From Betaproteobacteria bacterium (GTDB taxonomy: Bacteria > Pseudomonadota > Gammaproteobacteria > Burkholderiales > Thiobacillaceae), in contig JACRNB010000010.1 of the NCBI GenBank assembly GCA_016219425.1, forward strand, positions 221,582 through 285,581: a stretch of DNA of 64,000 nucleotides, written 5' to 3'. This document shows positions 31,644-40,750 of the stretch, one piece after another. The notes beneath the pieces were generated by a model. It was not told the DNA's origin. It saw only the letters and a list, made by a program, of their open reading frames with translations, and did not search any database. The position numbers were made by a program, and so were the translations under genes. The first letter of the stretch is position 1; the number at the start of each line of letters is the position of its first letter.

Positions 31644-31961
31644 ATGTCCAAAGCTGAAATGAACTGGGCGGCGATCGACGCCGATCCGCGCTTCCAGGCG
31701 CTGCACAAGAAGAAGACCTCCTTTCTCTGGGGGTTGATGATCTTCTCCGTGGTCTATTACTTCCTGCTCCCCATCGGCGCGGCCTATTACCAGGATCTGT
31801 TCAAGATCAAGGTCTGGGGCCCCGTGAACGTGGGCATCGTGTTCGCCCTGTCCGAGTTTGTCGTCGCCTGGACCATCGCCGGCGTCTACGCCAACCGCGC
31901 CAACAAGCAGTTCGATGCCATGGCCGCGGAAATCATCCAAGACGCCCACAACATCAAGTAA
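31644..31961 (+). CDS. DUF485 membrane protein, symporter partner
   Basis: 105 residues from the ATG at 31644 (MSKAEMNWAAIDAD), with GGAG about 7 bases upstream. DUF485 pattern: DPRFQALHKKKTSFLWGLMIFSVVYYFLLP, a first membrane helix, then VWGPVNVGIVFALSEFVVAWTIAGVYANRAN with a second. DUF485 proteins (YjcH) are encoded next to acetate/solute:cation symporters and are thought to be accessory subunits. The symporter follows after 10 bases. Confidence 0.9.
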   Translation: MSKAEMNWAAIDADPRFQALHKKKTSFLWGLMIFSVVYYFLLPIGAAYYQDLFKIKVWGPVNVGIVFALSEFVVAWTIAGVYANRANKQFDAMAAEIIQDAHNIK

Positions 31962-31971
31962 GGACAACACC

Positions 31972-34008
31972 ATGAATCTGAAACTGATCGCCGGCGCTGC
32001 CGCCCTCGCCCTGGCGAGTTCCCTGGCCTTTGCCGGTTCCGGCGCCGTGGCCGATGAATTCAAGTGGATGACCTTCGCCGTATTCGGCCTGATCATCGGC
32101 GTGACCATGTATGTGACGTACTGGGCCGCGCGCCAGACCCACTCCACCTCCGAGTTCTACGCTGCCGGTCGTTCCGTCACCGGCGTACAGAACGGCTGGG
32201 CCATCGCCGGCGACTATCTCTCCGCCGCGTCCTTCCTGGGCATCGCCGGCCTGATCTCGCTGTATGGCTATGACGGCTTCATGTATTCGGTGGGCTGGCT
32301 GGTGGCTTACATCACCGTGCTGCTGGTGATCGCCGAGCCTTGCCGCAACATCGGCAAGTACACCCTGGGCGACATCCTCGCCTTCCGCAACCACCCGAAG
32401 GCCTCCAAGACCGTGGCGGCGCTGTCCACCATCACCGTGTCCACCTTCTACCTGACCGCGCAGATGGTCGGCGGCGGCGTGCTGATCAAGACCCTGATCG
32501 GCATCGACTACCACATCTCCGTGATCGGCGTGGGCGTGCTGATGCTGGCCTATGTGGTGTTCGGCGGCATGAAGGCCACCACCTGGGTGCAGATCATCAA
32601 GGCCGTGTTGCTGGTGACCGCCTCCATCCTGCTGGTGCTGATTACCTGGGGCCAGTACGGCTTCAGCCTGCCGGGCTTCCTCACCGCCGTGATCGGCGAC
32701 CCCAAGGTGCAGGCGCAAGTAGCCAAGCTGGTCGGTGACGCCGCCACCACGATGACGCCGGAAGAACTCGGCCAGCGCTTCCTGGAGCCGGGCCTGTTCC
32801 TGAAGAACCCCATCGACCAGATCTCCCTGGGCATGGCCCTGGTGCTGGGCACCGCCGGCATGCCGCACATCCTGATGCGCTTCTTTACCGTGCCGACGGC
32901 CCAGGATGCGCGCAAGTCCGTGATCTGGGCGATGGGCATCATCGGCGGCTTCTACGTCCTCACCCTGTTCCTGGGCATGGGCGCGGCCATCAATGTCGGC
33001 GCCGGTCCCATCAGCGCACTCGACAAGGGCGGCAACATGGCGGCCCCGATGCTGGCGCAGTTCGCCGGCGGCGGCGCGGATTCCGTGCTGGGCAACCTGT
33101 TCCTGGCCTTCGTCGCCGCCGTGGCCTTCGCCACCATCGTCGCGGTGGTGGCCGGTCTGGTGCTGGCGGCTGCCTCTGCCATGGCCCACGACATCTATGT
33201 GGGCGTGATCAAGGGCGACCATGCCTCTCCCCAGGAACAGGTGGTCGCAGCTCGTGTCTCGTCGGTCATCGTCGGCATCCTGGCGATCTACGTCGGCATC
33301 GCCGCCGAGGGCCAGAACGTGGCCCACCTGGTGGCCCTGGCCTTCGCCGTGGCGGCATCGAGCAACCTGCCTGCCGTGTTCCTGACCCTGTACTGGAAGC
33401 GCGCCAACACCTACGGCATCGTCGCCGGCATGCTGGTGGGCGCCATCAGCGCCATCCTGTTGGTGATGCTCTCCCCCAACATGACCTACCCCAAGGCCGT
33501 GATCAAGGAAGCCAACAAGGTGTTGCAGGGCGAGCCCATGCAGCCCGCCAAGGAGGCTGCGCCGGCCAGGGCCGCCTCCAGTTTCATGTGCGAACTGTTC
33601 GCCATGGAAGGCTGCGTCAAGTCCGAACCCGCCAAGGCCGCCGCCGCCGAGAAGCCTGCCAAGCCGGGCGCGGCGGACAAGCTGATCGCGCTGAACACCC
33701 GGCTTGCGACCTTGACCGAGGCGAAGGACATCGAGAAGGCGAAGAAGGACATCGCCGCGACCGAGAAGGCCAAGGCCAAGGCGGAGGCCGACCTGAAGAA
33801 GATGGAAGGCCAGACCACCAGCATGATGGGACTGGAGAAGCCCTTCTTCCTGCTCAAGAACCCTGGTCTGATCTCCATCCCGCTGGGCTTCCTGGTGGTG
33901 ATTCTGGGCTCCCTGATGTTCCGCGACCCGCGTTCCGAAGAGATGTGGGATGAGCTGTATGTGCGTCAGAACACCGGCATCCACGCCGAAGGCGCCACGG
34001 CCCACTAA
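31972..34008 (+). CDS. actP: Cation:acetate-type symporter with Ala/Lys-rich loop insertion
   Basis: 678 residues, SSS family. A signal-like N-terminus (MNLKLIAGAAALALASSLAFA) is followed by about 13 membrane helices with FYAAGRSVTGVQNGWAIAGDYLSAASFLG, the SSS sodium-site region. It most resembles ActP (acetate/glycolate uptake); the substrate is inferred from DUF485 pairing. Odd: between the last two helices an about 100-residue soluble insertion (33530-33830) contains a Cys-bearing segment (FMCELFAMEGCVK) and Ala/Lys/Glu-rich predicted coiled coil (AKKDIAATEKAKAKAEADLK), not usual for ActP. Confidence 0.88.
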   Translation: MNLKLIAGAAALALASSLAFAGSGAVADEFKWMTFAVFGLIIGVTMYVTYWAARQTHSTSEFYAAGRSVTGVQNGWAIAGDYLSAASFLGIAGLISLYGYDGFMYSVGWLVAYITVLLVIAEPCRNIGKYTLGDILAFRNHPKASKTVAALSTITVSTFYLTAQMVGGGVLIKTLIGIDYHISVIGVGVLMLAYVVFGGMKATTWVQIIKAVLLVTASILLVLITWGQYGFSLPGFLTAVIGDPKVQAQVAKLVGDAATTMTPEELGQRFLEPGLFLKNPIDQISLGMALVLGTAGMPHILMRFFTVPTAQDARKSVIWAMGIIGGFYVLTLFLGMGAAINVGAGPISALDKGGNMAAPMLAQFAGGGADSVLGNLFLAFVAAVAFATIVAVVAGLVLAAASAMAHDIYVGVIKGDHASPQEQVVAARVSSVIVGILAIYVGIAAEGQNVAHLVALAFAVAASSNLPAVFLTLYWKRANTYGIVAGMLVGAISAILLVMLSPNMTYPKAVIKEANKVLQGEPMQPAKEAAPARAASSFMCELFAMEGCVKSEPAKAAAAEKPAKPGAADKLIALNTRLATLTEAKDIEKAKKDIAATEKAKAKAEADLKKMEGQTTSMMGLEKPFFLLKNPGLISIPLGFLVVILGSLMFRDPRSEEMWDELYVRQNTGIHAEGATAH

Positions 34009-34022
34009 GCCTCCCGCCGGCC

Positions 34023-34092
34023 TGTAGCGCCGGCATCCTTGCCGGCTCCTTTGGAATGATCCGAGAGAGCCGGCAAGGATGCCGGCGCTACG
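34023..34092. repeat. Family D inverted pair (TAGCGCCGGCATCCTTGCCG)
   Basis: GTAGCGCCGGCATCCTTGCC and its complement are separated by about 22 bases, just after the symporter. The same arms occur at 63522. Confidence 0.85.
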
Positions 34093-34167
34093 CATTTGGG
34101 CTTTCGCGTCGCCATGGCGGGGACGCACGGGGATAATTCCCCGGTCCTGCCCATTTCCCCTACTCCG

Positions 34168-34872
34168 ATGAACTGGTTCCGCCGTCTCTTCCGCTCTGGT
34201 CCGCAACTCGACGCCGCCACGGAACAACGCCTGGAGCTCTGGCGGCAAAATCCAGGCGTAGACCTGAAGGCGGGTTTCGACGCCGCGCGCTATGTCGTGG
34301 TGGATGTGGAGACCACGGGCCTGGACCTCAATAAGGATCGCCTCATCGCCATCGGCGCCTGTGCGGTGGAAGGGGGGCAGGTGGTGCTGGCGGACAGCTT
34401 CGAGATCGTCCTGCGCCAGGATCGCATCAGCGCCAAGGACAACATCCTCATCCACGGCATCAGCGGCGAGACCCAGCGCGAGGGGGTGGAGCCGGAGCAG
34501 GGGCTGCTGGACTTTCTCGACTTCCTCGGCAAGTCGCCCCTGGTGGCGTTTCACGTCACCTTCGACCAGACCATGATCCGGCGCGCCATGAAGGAATACC
34601 TCGGGCTGGATTTCAAACATCCCTGGCTCGACCTGGCCTACGTCATGCCCGGCCTCATGCCCGAATACGCGCGCCGCTATCGCGCCCTGGACGACTGGTC
34701 CGGCCACTTCCGCATCGGCAACTTTGCCCGCCACAGCGCCCTGGCCGACGCCCTGGCCACGGCGCAGCTCTTTCTGTGCGCCCTGCCCCTGGCCGCCACC
34801 AAGCGTTCCGACAGCTACGGCAGCCTGCAAGACCTGGAAAAGGCGCAGCGCTGGGTGAGCTGGGCAAATTAA
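34168..34872 (+). CDS. DnaQ-like 3'-5' exonuclease
   Basis: 234 residues. DEDDh exonuclease: Exo I VVVDVETTGLD, Exo II region LVAFHVTFDQTMI and Exo III with H-SALADALAT (His and Asp). An N-terminal MNWFRRLFRSGPQ leader is typical of the stand-alone PolC-like/DnaQ-like enzymes encoded beside symporter and DUF294/CBS genes in many betaproteobacteria. The start at 34168 is preferred to 34096, since the extension runs into repeat-derived sequence. Substrate unknown. Confidence 0.88.
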   Translation: MNWFRRLFRSGPQLDAATEQRLELWRQNPGVDLKAGFDAARYVVVDVETTGLDLNKDRLIAIGACAVEGGQVVLADSFEIVLRQDRISAKDNILIHGISGETQREGVEPEQGLLDFLDFLGKSPLVAFHVTFDQTMIRRAMKEYLGLDFKHPWLDLAYVMPGLMPEYARRYRALDDWSGHFRIGNFARHSALADALATAQLFLCALPLAATKRSDSYGSLQDLEKAQRWVSWAN

Positions 34873-35170
34873 TTTTTTGCCGCATTGTGCGCTGCACACA
34901 AAAATGCCCTCTTCCTGGAGAACACGATATTTAGTGTTTCCAGTGGCTTTGCCCAGAGAGGGTTTTGGCTGTAAGTCTCATGAAAGCTTGGATGGTGCGG
35001 CGCAAAATTAGAGGCCGCTGATTGAGCCGTTTTTTTCGTTGCGGAAGGCAAATGGGTTGGGGATACTCCGCCGCCCGCGTGGCTGTCTGCGCGGGGTTTT
35101 CCTGGGGAGGAACGCGCGCCCTGGCGCGCATCCCAGACAGCGTCACCTTGTCTTTGATTGGAGGAACGCT
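34873..35170. other. Intergenic region upstream of DUF4212-symporter operon
   Basis: 298 bases, AT-rich on the left (TTAATTTTTTGCC, AACACGATATTTAGTG). On the right is an inverted repeat CCTGGG...GCGCGCC-CTG-GCGCGC...CCCAG (35101-35136). A weak GG-N10-GC sigma54-like match near 34989 is not convincing. A promoter for the 35171 operon is expected here. Confidence 0.5.
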
Positions 35171-35434
35171 ATGCAGCTGACGGAAAAACACCGTGAGTAC
35201 TGGAGCCGGAACCTGAACCTGACTGCGGTTCTACTCGGCATCTGGTTTGTCGTGACCTTCGTGGTGATCTGGTTCGCCAGGGAACTCAACGAAATCGTCA
35301 TCGCCGGTTTTCCCTTTGCCTTTTATATGGGCGCCCAAGGGGCCTTGATCATTTACGTCGTCGTCATCTGGTTCTACGCCAAGCGTATGAACGAGATGGA
35401 CCTGGAGTACGGCGTCCACGAGGGAGATGACTGA
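35171..35434 (+). CDS. DUF4212 sodium/substrate symporter small subunit
   Basis: 87 residues. DUF4212 pattern: EKHREYWSRNLNLTAVLLGIWFVVTF (first helix), then FPFAFYMGAQGALIIYVVVIWFYAKRMN (second helix). Encoded immediately before, and overlapping by one base (TGATG), a VC_2705-family symporter, the standard small/large subunit arrangement. GGAGG lies 6-7 bases before the ATG. Confidence 0.93.
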   Translation: MQLTEKHREYWSRNLNLTAVLLGIWFVVTFVVIWFARELNEIVIAGFPFAFYMGAQGALIIYVVVIWFYAKRMNEMDLEYGVHEGDD

Positions 35435-37626
35435 TGAGCGCACCCGTATCTTCAAACATGGCCTTCTTCAACCAGTTGAAGAAGTACTACACGTTCTACA
35501 CCGGCGGTTTCATCGCCTTCGTCATCATCCTGGCGATCCTGGAGCAGATGGGTCTGCCGCCCAAGATCATCGGCTACATCTTCCTGGCCGCCACCATCCT
35601 GCTGTATGCGGGCATCGGCGTCATGTCCAAGACCGCCGACGTGTCGGAGTACTACGTCGCAGGCCGACGCGTACCCGCCCTGTTCAACGGCATGGCCACG
35701 GGCGCGGACTGGATGTCTGCCGCGTCCTTCATCGGCATGGCCGGCACCCTGTACCTGACCGGCTATGACGGTCTCGCCTTCGTCATGGGCTGGACCGGCG
35801 GCTATGTGCTGGTGGCGCTGTTCCTGGCGCCCTACCTGCGCAAGTTCGGCCAGTTCACCATCCCCGACTTCCTGGGCGCCCGTTACGGCGGACACCTGCC
35901 CCGGAGCATCGGCGTGCTGGCGGCCATCATCTGTTCGTTCACCTATGTGATCGCCCAGATCTACGGCGTCGGCCTCATCACCAGCCGCTTCACCGGCCTG
36001 GAGTTCGGCGTCGGCGTGTACGTCGGTCTGGCCGGCATCCTGGTGTGCTCCTTCCTGGGCGGCATGCGGGCGGTGACCTGGACCCAGGTGGCCCAGTACA
36101 TCATCCTGATCGTGGCCTACATGATCCCGGTGGTCTGGCTGTCGGTGAACATCACCGGCAATCCCATCCCGCAGATCGCCTACGGCCAGGCCCTCTCCGG
36201 CGTCACCGCCAAGGAGAAGGAGCTGAACGATCCCAAGTCCGTCCTGGGCGCCGCCGAGTTGACCGTGCGCGCCATCCACAAGGAAAAGGCCGCGGAATGG
36301 GGTGAGAAGCTCAAGGCCCTGGATGAGGCCGTCAAGGCTGGCAACGGTGCAGCTTTCCACGCCGAGCAGAAGGCCAAAGTGGCCCAGAAGCTGGCTGACC
36401 TGAAGGCGGCCCCGGCCCCGGACGAGAAGGCCATCAAGGGCGCCACGAAAGACCTGGACACCTTCCCGGCGGATGTAACCGCGCTCAAGGCCAAGTGGAA
36501 GGGCGCCGAGACCGGAGCCAAGGGCAAGGCCGGTGCGGTTCCCGCTCACGCCGCCGCCTTCTCCGGCAAGGGCGCCGAGAAGAAGCTGATGAAGGAAGCT
36601 GCCGAGAAGGGCGAAACCCCGGCTCCGGAGGCTGTCGCCAAGGCCAAGGCCGAGGACGAGAAGGTCTCCAACAGCAAGCGCCTCAACTTCATCGCTCTGG
36701 TGCTGTGCCTGATGGTGGGCACCGCTTCGCTGCCCCACATCCTGATGCGCTACTACACCACCCCCTCGGTGCGTGACGCGCGCAAATCGGTGTTCTGGTC
36801 CCTGTTCTTCATCTTCCTGCTGTACTTCACCGCCCCGGCCCTGGCCGTGCTGGCGAAGTACGAGGTGTACCACCACCTCGTCGGCTCCTCCTTCGCCAGC
36901 CTGCCCGCCTGGGTCAGCAACTGGTCGGCGGTGAACGCCACGCTGATGAAGATCGTGGACATGAACAAGGATGGCCTGGTGCAGTTGGCGGAAATCACCA
37001 TCGGCGGTGACCTGATCGTGCTGGCCACGCCGGAAATCGCCGGTCTGCCCTACGTGATCTCGGGTCTGGTGGCTGCCGGCGGTCTGGCTGCCGCGCTGTC
37101 CACCGCCGACGGTCTGCTGCTGACCATCGCCAACGCCCTGTCGCATGACGTCTACTACAAGATGATCGACCCCAACGCCTCCACGATCCGTCGTCTGACC
37201 GTGTCCAAGGTGCTGCTGCTGATCGTGGCTATTCTGGCCGCGTATGTGACCTCGTTGAAACCGGGCGACATCCTGTTCCTGGTGGGCGCGGCGTTCTCCC
37301 TGGCTGCTTCCGCCTTCTTCCCCGCCCTGGTTCTGGGTGTGTTCTGGAAGCGCGCGAACTATGTGGGCGCCGTGGTCGGCATGACCGCCGGTCTGGGGCT
37401 GTGCATGTACTACATGTATCAGACCTACGAGTTCTTCGGCGTGCTGGCCCCCCTGTGGTTCGACATCAAGCCCATCTCCGCCGGCGTGTTCGGTCTGGCC
37501 GCCGGTTTCGTGGGGGTGATCGTCGGTTCCCTGATCTCTCCGGCTCCCAACAAGGAGATTCAGGAACTGGTGGACCACTGCCGCTACCCGAACCTGGAAG
37601 GCGACATCAATACCAACGCCGCCTGA
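35434..37626 (+). CDS. VC_2705-family sodium:solute symporter, large subunit
   Basis: 730 residues, larger than the usual 550-600. SSS core with [28 protein letters not shown] and [20 protein letters not shown] large hydrophilic insertion (about 36193-36675) of Ala/Lys/Glu-rich sequence (KLKALDEAVKAGNGAAFHAEQKAK) separates helices. Later the segment DMNKDGLVQLAE (36958-36993) fits an EF-hand-like Ca2+ loop just before [13 protein letters not shown]. The substrate is probably a small carboxylate, by family only. Followed by a strong terminator. Confidence 0.92.
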   Translation: MSAPVSSNMAFFNQLKKYYTFYTGGFIAFVIILAILEQMGLPPKIIGYIFLAATILLYAGIGVMSKTADVSEYYVAGRRVPALFNGMATGADWMSAASFIGMAGTLYLTGYDGLAFVMGWTGGYVLVALFLAPYLRKFGQFTIPDFLGARYGGHLPRSIGVLAAIICSFTYVIAQIYGVGLITSRFTGLEFGVGVYVGLAGILVCSFLGGMRAVTWTQVAQYIILIVAYMIPVVWLSVNITGNPIPQIAYGQALSGVTAKEKELNDPKSVLGAAELTVRAIHKEKAAEWGEKLKALDEAVKAGNGAAFHAEQKAKVAQKLADLKAAPAPDEKAIKGATKDLDTFPADVTALKAKWKGAETGAKGKAGAVPAHAAAFSGKGAEKKLMKEAAEKGETPAPEAVAKAKAEDEKVSNSKRLNFIALVLCLMVGTASLPHILMRYYTTPSVRDARKSVFWSLFFIFLLYFTAPALAVLAKYEVYHHLVGSSFASLPAWVSNWSAVNATLMKIVDMNKDGLVQLAEITIGGDLIVLATPEIAGLPYVISGLVAAGGLAAALSTADGLLLTIANALSHDVYYKMIDPNASTIRRLTVSKVLLLIVAILAAYVTSLKPGDILFLVGAAFSLAASAFFPALVLGVFWKRANYVGAVVGMTAGLGLCMYYMYQTYEFFGVLAPLWFDIKPISAGVFGLAAGFVGVIVGSLISPAPNKEIQELVDHCRYPNLEGDINTNAA

Positions 37627-37670
37627 TCATCGGTAGCGTCGCCTCCCCCGGCTCGCCGGGAGGAGGACTG

Positions 37671-37699
37671 AAAAGGCCCGCGTAAGCGGGCCTTTTTGT
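37671..37699 (+). terminator. Rho-independent terminator of DUF4212-symporter operon
   Basis: AAAAGGCCCGC-gtaa-GCGGGCCTTTTTG, 45 bases after the stop. Confidence 0.9.
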
Positions 37700-37725
37700 T
37701 GGGCTCAGTTCGCGTTAAGCAGCGG

Positions 37726-37811
37726 GTAGCCCGGATGCAGCGCAGCGTAATCCGGGGCTTCAGGGGGGGCGCCTCCCCCGGATTCCGGCCTGCGGCCTGC
37801 ATCCGGGCTAC
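37726..37811. repeat. Family B inverted pair (TAGCCCGGATGCAGCGCAGC)
   Basis: GTAGCCCGGATGCAGCGCAG opposed by GCCTGCATCCGGGCTAC; related copies at 14569 and 43180. Confidence 0.8.
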
Positions 37812-37981
37812 AGACCCTTCCGCAACGTGAGAATATCGGCATATTCGGTTTAATTAACCAATAGGATCAAAGGGTTACATTTGTACCGGGGTGTGACATT
37901 TGGTCGCACTTCGGCTACCTTCGCGGCGCTCGGCATGACGTACATCAAGAATTTGCCGGCGTTCGATGTGAGGAGACATCA

Positions 37982-39160
37982 ATGAAATTGCGAAACGGGC
38001 TACCCCTTTTGGGCGGCTTTTTGGGTGCGCTTGCCGCCGGTTCGACCTGGGCGGATTACCGCTGGAACTTTCCCGACCCGGCCACCCCCCTGGCGGCGGA
38101 CACCCTGCATGTGCACAACCTGTTCATGCTCATCATCACCGTCATCTTCGTGGCGGTGTTCGCCATCATGGCCTACTCCATGTTCGTGCATCGCAAGAGC
38201 CGGGGACATGAGCCAGCCACCTTCACGGGGCCGCGCAGCCGGGTGCAATGGCTGTGGGCGCTGGTCCCCTTCGCCATCCTGCTGTTCATCGACTACATCA
38301 TCTTCGGCATTCCCGCCTACCACGCGGTGCTCACCGATGCCGATTCCCGCAACGGCGCGCAGATGGTGGTCAAGGTCACGGGCCTGCAATGGAAGTGGCA
38401 GTACGAATACCCGGAAGAGGGCATCAAGTTCGTCAGCGCCATGAGCACGCCGCGGGAGCAGATCAACAACCAGGCGCCCAAAGGCGAAAACTACCTGCTG
38501 GAGGTGGACAACCCCCTGGTGATCCCGGTGGGCAAGAAAATTCGCTTCATCACCACCTCCACCGACGTGATCCATAGCTGGTGGGTGCCCGCCTTCGGCG
38601 TGAAGCGCGACGCGGTGCCGGGCTTCCTGCGCGAGTTCTGGGTGCGGGTGGACAGGCCCGGCGTGTATCGCGGCCAGTGCGCCGAGTTGTGCGGCAAGGA
38701 CCACGCCTTCATGCCGGTGGTCGTGCATGCCGTGCCGGAAGCGGAATACCTGCAATGGGTGGGCGCGCAGAAGACGGCCATGACGGCCCAGGCCGACAGT
38801 GCGGGCCGGGAGTGGACCCAGGCGGAACTGATGGAGAAGGGCAAGGCGGTGTACGAGGCGAACTGCGCCTCCTGCCATCAGCCTGGCGGCGAGGGCATCC
38901 CCGGCGCATTCCCCGCCCTGGCCGGCAACAAGATGATGAAGGCCCCCGCCCTCGACCCCGCCGGTCGCCTGGTGCGCGGCGGCCATCTCGACCGGGTGAT
39001 GAACGGCGCGCCCAACACCGCCATGACCGCCTACAAGGATGTCCTCAACGACGCGGAGATCGCCGCCGTGGTGACCTATGAACGCAACGCCCTGGGCAAC
39101 AAGACGGGCGATCTGGTGCAGCCCGCGCAGGTCAAGGCCCTGCGCGGCAGCAAGACGTAA
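37982..39160 (+). CDS. coxB: Cytochrome c oxidase subunit II with fused cytochrome c domain
   Basis: 392 residues. Signal/first helix region (LPLLGGFLGALAAGSTWAD), two membrane helices (LFMLIITVIFVAVFAIMAYSM; WLWALVPFAILLFIDYIIFG), then the CuA cupredoxin domain with WKWQYEYPEEG and the CuA ligand set in CAELCGKDHAFM. The C-terminal cytochrome c domain has CASCH heme attachment and a Met-ligand region (GAPNTAMTAY). The aa3/caa3-type fused form delivers electrons to subunit I. First gene of the cta/cox cluster; GAGGAG precedes the ATG. Confidence 0.97.
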   Translation: MKLRNGLPLLGGFLGALAAGSTWADYRWNFPDPATPLAADTLHVHNLFMLIITVIFVAVFAIMAYSMFVHRKSRGHEPATFTGPRSRVQWLWALVPFAILLFIDYIIFGIPAYHAVLTDADSRNGAQMVVKVTGLQWKWQYEYPEEGIKFVSAMSTPREQINNQAPKGENYLLEVDNPLVIPVGKKIRFITTSTDVIHSWWVPAFGVKRDAVPGFLREFWVRVDRPGVYRGQCAELCGKDHAFMPVVVHAVPEAEYLQWVGAQKTAMTAQADSAGREWTQAELMEKGKAVYEANCASCHQPGGEGIPGAFPALAGNKMMKAPALDPAGRLVRGGHLDRVMNGAPNTAMTAYKDVLNDAEIAAVVTYERNALGNKTGDLVQPAQVKALRGSKT

Positions 39161-39172
39161 GGAGAAAACCCC

Positions 39173-40750
39173 ATGAGTCACGACACCCCTCACGACGCCC
39201 TGCCCACCGGCATGAAGCGCTGGCTCTACACCACCAACCACAAGGACATCGGCACGATGTACCTGGTGTTCGCCCTGATCATGCTGCTCACCGGCGGGGC
39301 CATGATCCTGGCGGTGCGGGCCGAGCTGTTCCAGCCCGGTCTCCAGTTGATGCAGCCGGACCTGTTCAACCAGCTCATCACCCTGCACGGGCTGGTGATG
39401 GTGTTCGGCGCGGCCATGCCCGCCGCCACCGGGCTGGCCAACTGGATGCTGCCGATGATGCTGGGCGCGCCCGACATGGCCTTGCCGCGCCTCAACAACT
39501 GGAGTTTCTGGATCCTGCCGCCGGCGGCCCTGCTGCTGGTCACGCCCTTCATCCTGGGGCTGGCGGGGGTGGGAACCGGCGCGGTGGACACGGGCTGGAC
39601 CATGTACGCGCCGCTGTCCATCCAGACCGGCTGGGGCATGGATTTCGCCATCTTCTCGGTGCACATGCTGGGGGCCTCGTCCATCCTGGCCTCCATCAAC
39701 GTCATCGTCACCATCCTCAACATGCGCGCGCCGGGCATGACCCTGATGAAGATGCCCATGTTCGCCTGGGGCTTCCTGATGACCGCCACCCTGCTCATCA
39801 TCATCATGCCGGTGCTGGCGGGGGGCGTGACCATGGTGCTGATGGACCGCCATTTCGGTACGCATTTCTTCAATGCCGCCGGTGGCGGCGACCCGGTGCT
39901 GTGGGAGCACATCTTCTGGTTCATGGGCCACCCGGAGGTGTATGTGCTGCTGCTGCCCATTGCCGGGGCGATTCCCCATGTGCTCTCCGCCTTCGCGCGC
40001 AAGCCCATCTACGGCTACAAGGCCCAGGTCTATTCCCTCTGGGCCATCACCTTCCTTTCGGTGGTGGTGTGGGCGCACCACATGTTCACCAGCGGCATGT
40101 CGGTGGGCGGCCAGCTCTACTTCATGTACAGCACCATGCTCATCTCCCTGCCGCTCGCGGTGCTGTTCTTCTGCTGGATCGCCACCCTCTGGCGCGGCGC
40201 CATGAGCTTCGAAGCGCCCATGCTGTTCGCCCTGGGCTTCGTCACCCTGTTCGGCTGGGGCGGCCTCACCGGCCTGGTGCTGGCGGACGCGGCGGCGGAC
40301 GCCCAGTACCACAACGCCTACTTCCTGGTGGCCCACTTCCACTACGCCCTCTACCCCACCACGGTGATGGGGGTGATGGCCGCCGTGTACTTCTGGCTGC
40401 CCAAGTGGACCGGCCATATGTACAACGAGCGCCTGGCCAAGGTGCATTTCTGGGTCGCCTTCGTGGGCATGAACCTGACCTTCCTGCCCCAGTTCTTCGT
40501 CGGCCTGGCCGGCATGCCGCGCCGCATCCCCGATTACGCCCTGCAATTCGCCGAGTTCAACATGCTCTCCAGCGTCGGCTCCCTCATCCTCGGGGTCTCG
40601 CACCTGATCTTCATCTATGTGGTGATCCAGTGCGTGCGCGGCGGGGCCAAGGCCGAAAGCCGGGCCTGGGAAGGGGCGAACGGCCTGGAATGGACCCTCT
40701 CCTCGCCGCCGCCGTACCACTCGTTTGACGTACAGCCGGTGGTGCGTTGA
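39173..40750 (+). CDS. ctaD: Cytochrome c oxidase subunit I
   Basis: 525 residues, 12-helix haem-copper core. Visible: YTTNHKDIGTMYL start, HGLVMVF (low-spin haem His), WFMGHPEVYVLLLP (CuB His and cross-linked Tyr), WAHHMFTSGM (CuB His pair), and HFHYALYPT (haem a3/a His). A-type (HPEV plus YS) oxidase of the proton-pumping family. AAGGAG 8 bases upstream; 12 bases after coxB. The stop overlaps the ctaG TTG start. Confidence 0.98.
   Translation: MSHDTPHDALPTGMKRWLYTTNHKDIGTMYLVFALIMLLTGGAMILAVRAELFQPGLQLMQPDLFNQLITLHGLVMVFGAAMPAATGLANWMLPMMLGAPDMALPRLNNWSFWILPPAALLLVTPFILGLAGVGTGAVDTGWTMYAPLSIQTGWGMDFAIFSVHMLGASSILASINVIVTILNMRAPGMTLMKMPMFAWGFLMTATLLIIIMPVLAGGVTMVLMDRHFGTHFFNAAGGGDPVLWEHIFWFMGHPEVYVLLLPIAGAIPHVLSAFARKPIYGYKAQVYSLWAITFLSVVVWAHHMFTSGMSVGGQLYFMYSTMLISLPLAVLFFCWIATLWRGAMSFEAPMLFALGFVTLFGWGGLTGLVLADAAADAQYHNAYFLVAHFHYALYPTTVMGVMAAVYFWLPKWTGHMYNERLAKVHFWVAFVGMNLTFLPQFFVGLAGMPRRIPDYALQFAEFNMLSSVGSLILGVSHLIFIYVVIQCVRGGAKAESRAWEGANGLEWTLSSPPPYHSFDVQPVVR

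Larger units (their letters stand above)
37627..37981. other. Intergenic region before the cytochrome oxidase operon
   Basis: 355 bases: a GC hairpin (37641-37667), the symporter terminator (37671-37699), a family B repeat pair (37726-37811) and then about 165 bases of lower-GC sequence (TCGGTTTAATTAACC, GGGTTACATTTGTACC, GTGTGACATTTGG), probably the coxB promoter region. Two ACATTTG direct repeats (around 37876 and 37897) could be a regulator site. Confidence 0.55.

Noticed and set aside
31954..34899. 981-residue open frame on the minus strand
   Set aside because: Opposite the ActP-like gene and exonuclease; low-complexity shadow.
34989..35003. sigma54-like GG-N10-GC before the DUF4212 gene
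   Set aside because: Only the GG/GC spacing fits; such matches are frequent by chance in GC-rich DNA.
38000..40720. 906-residue open frame on the minus strand
   Set aside because: Opposite coxB and ctaD; shadow frame rich in His/Gln/Gly.
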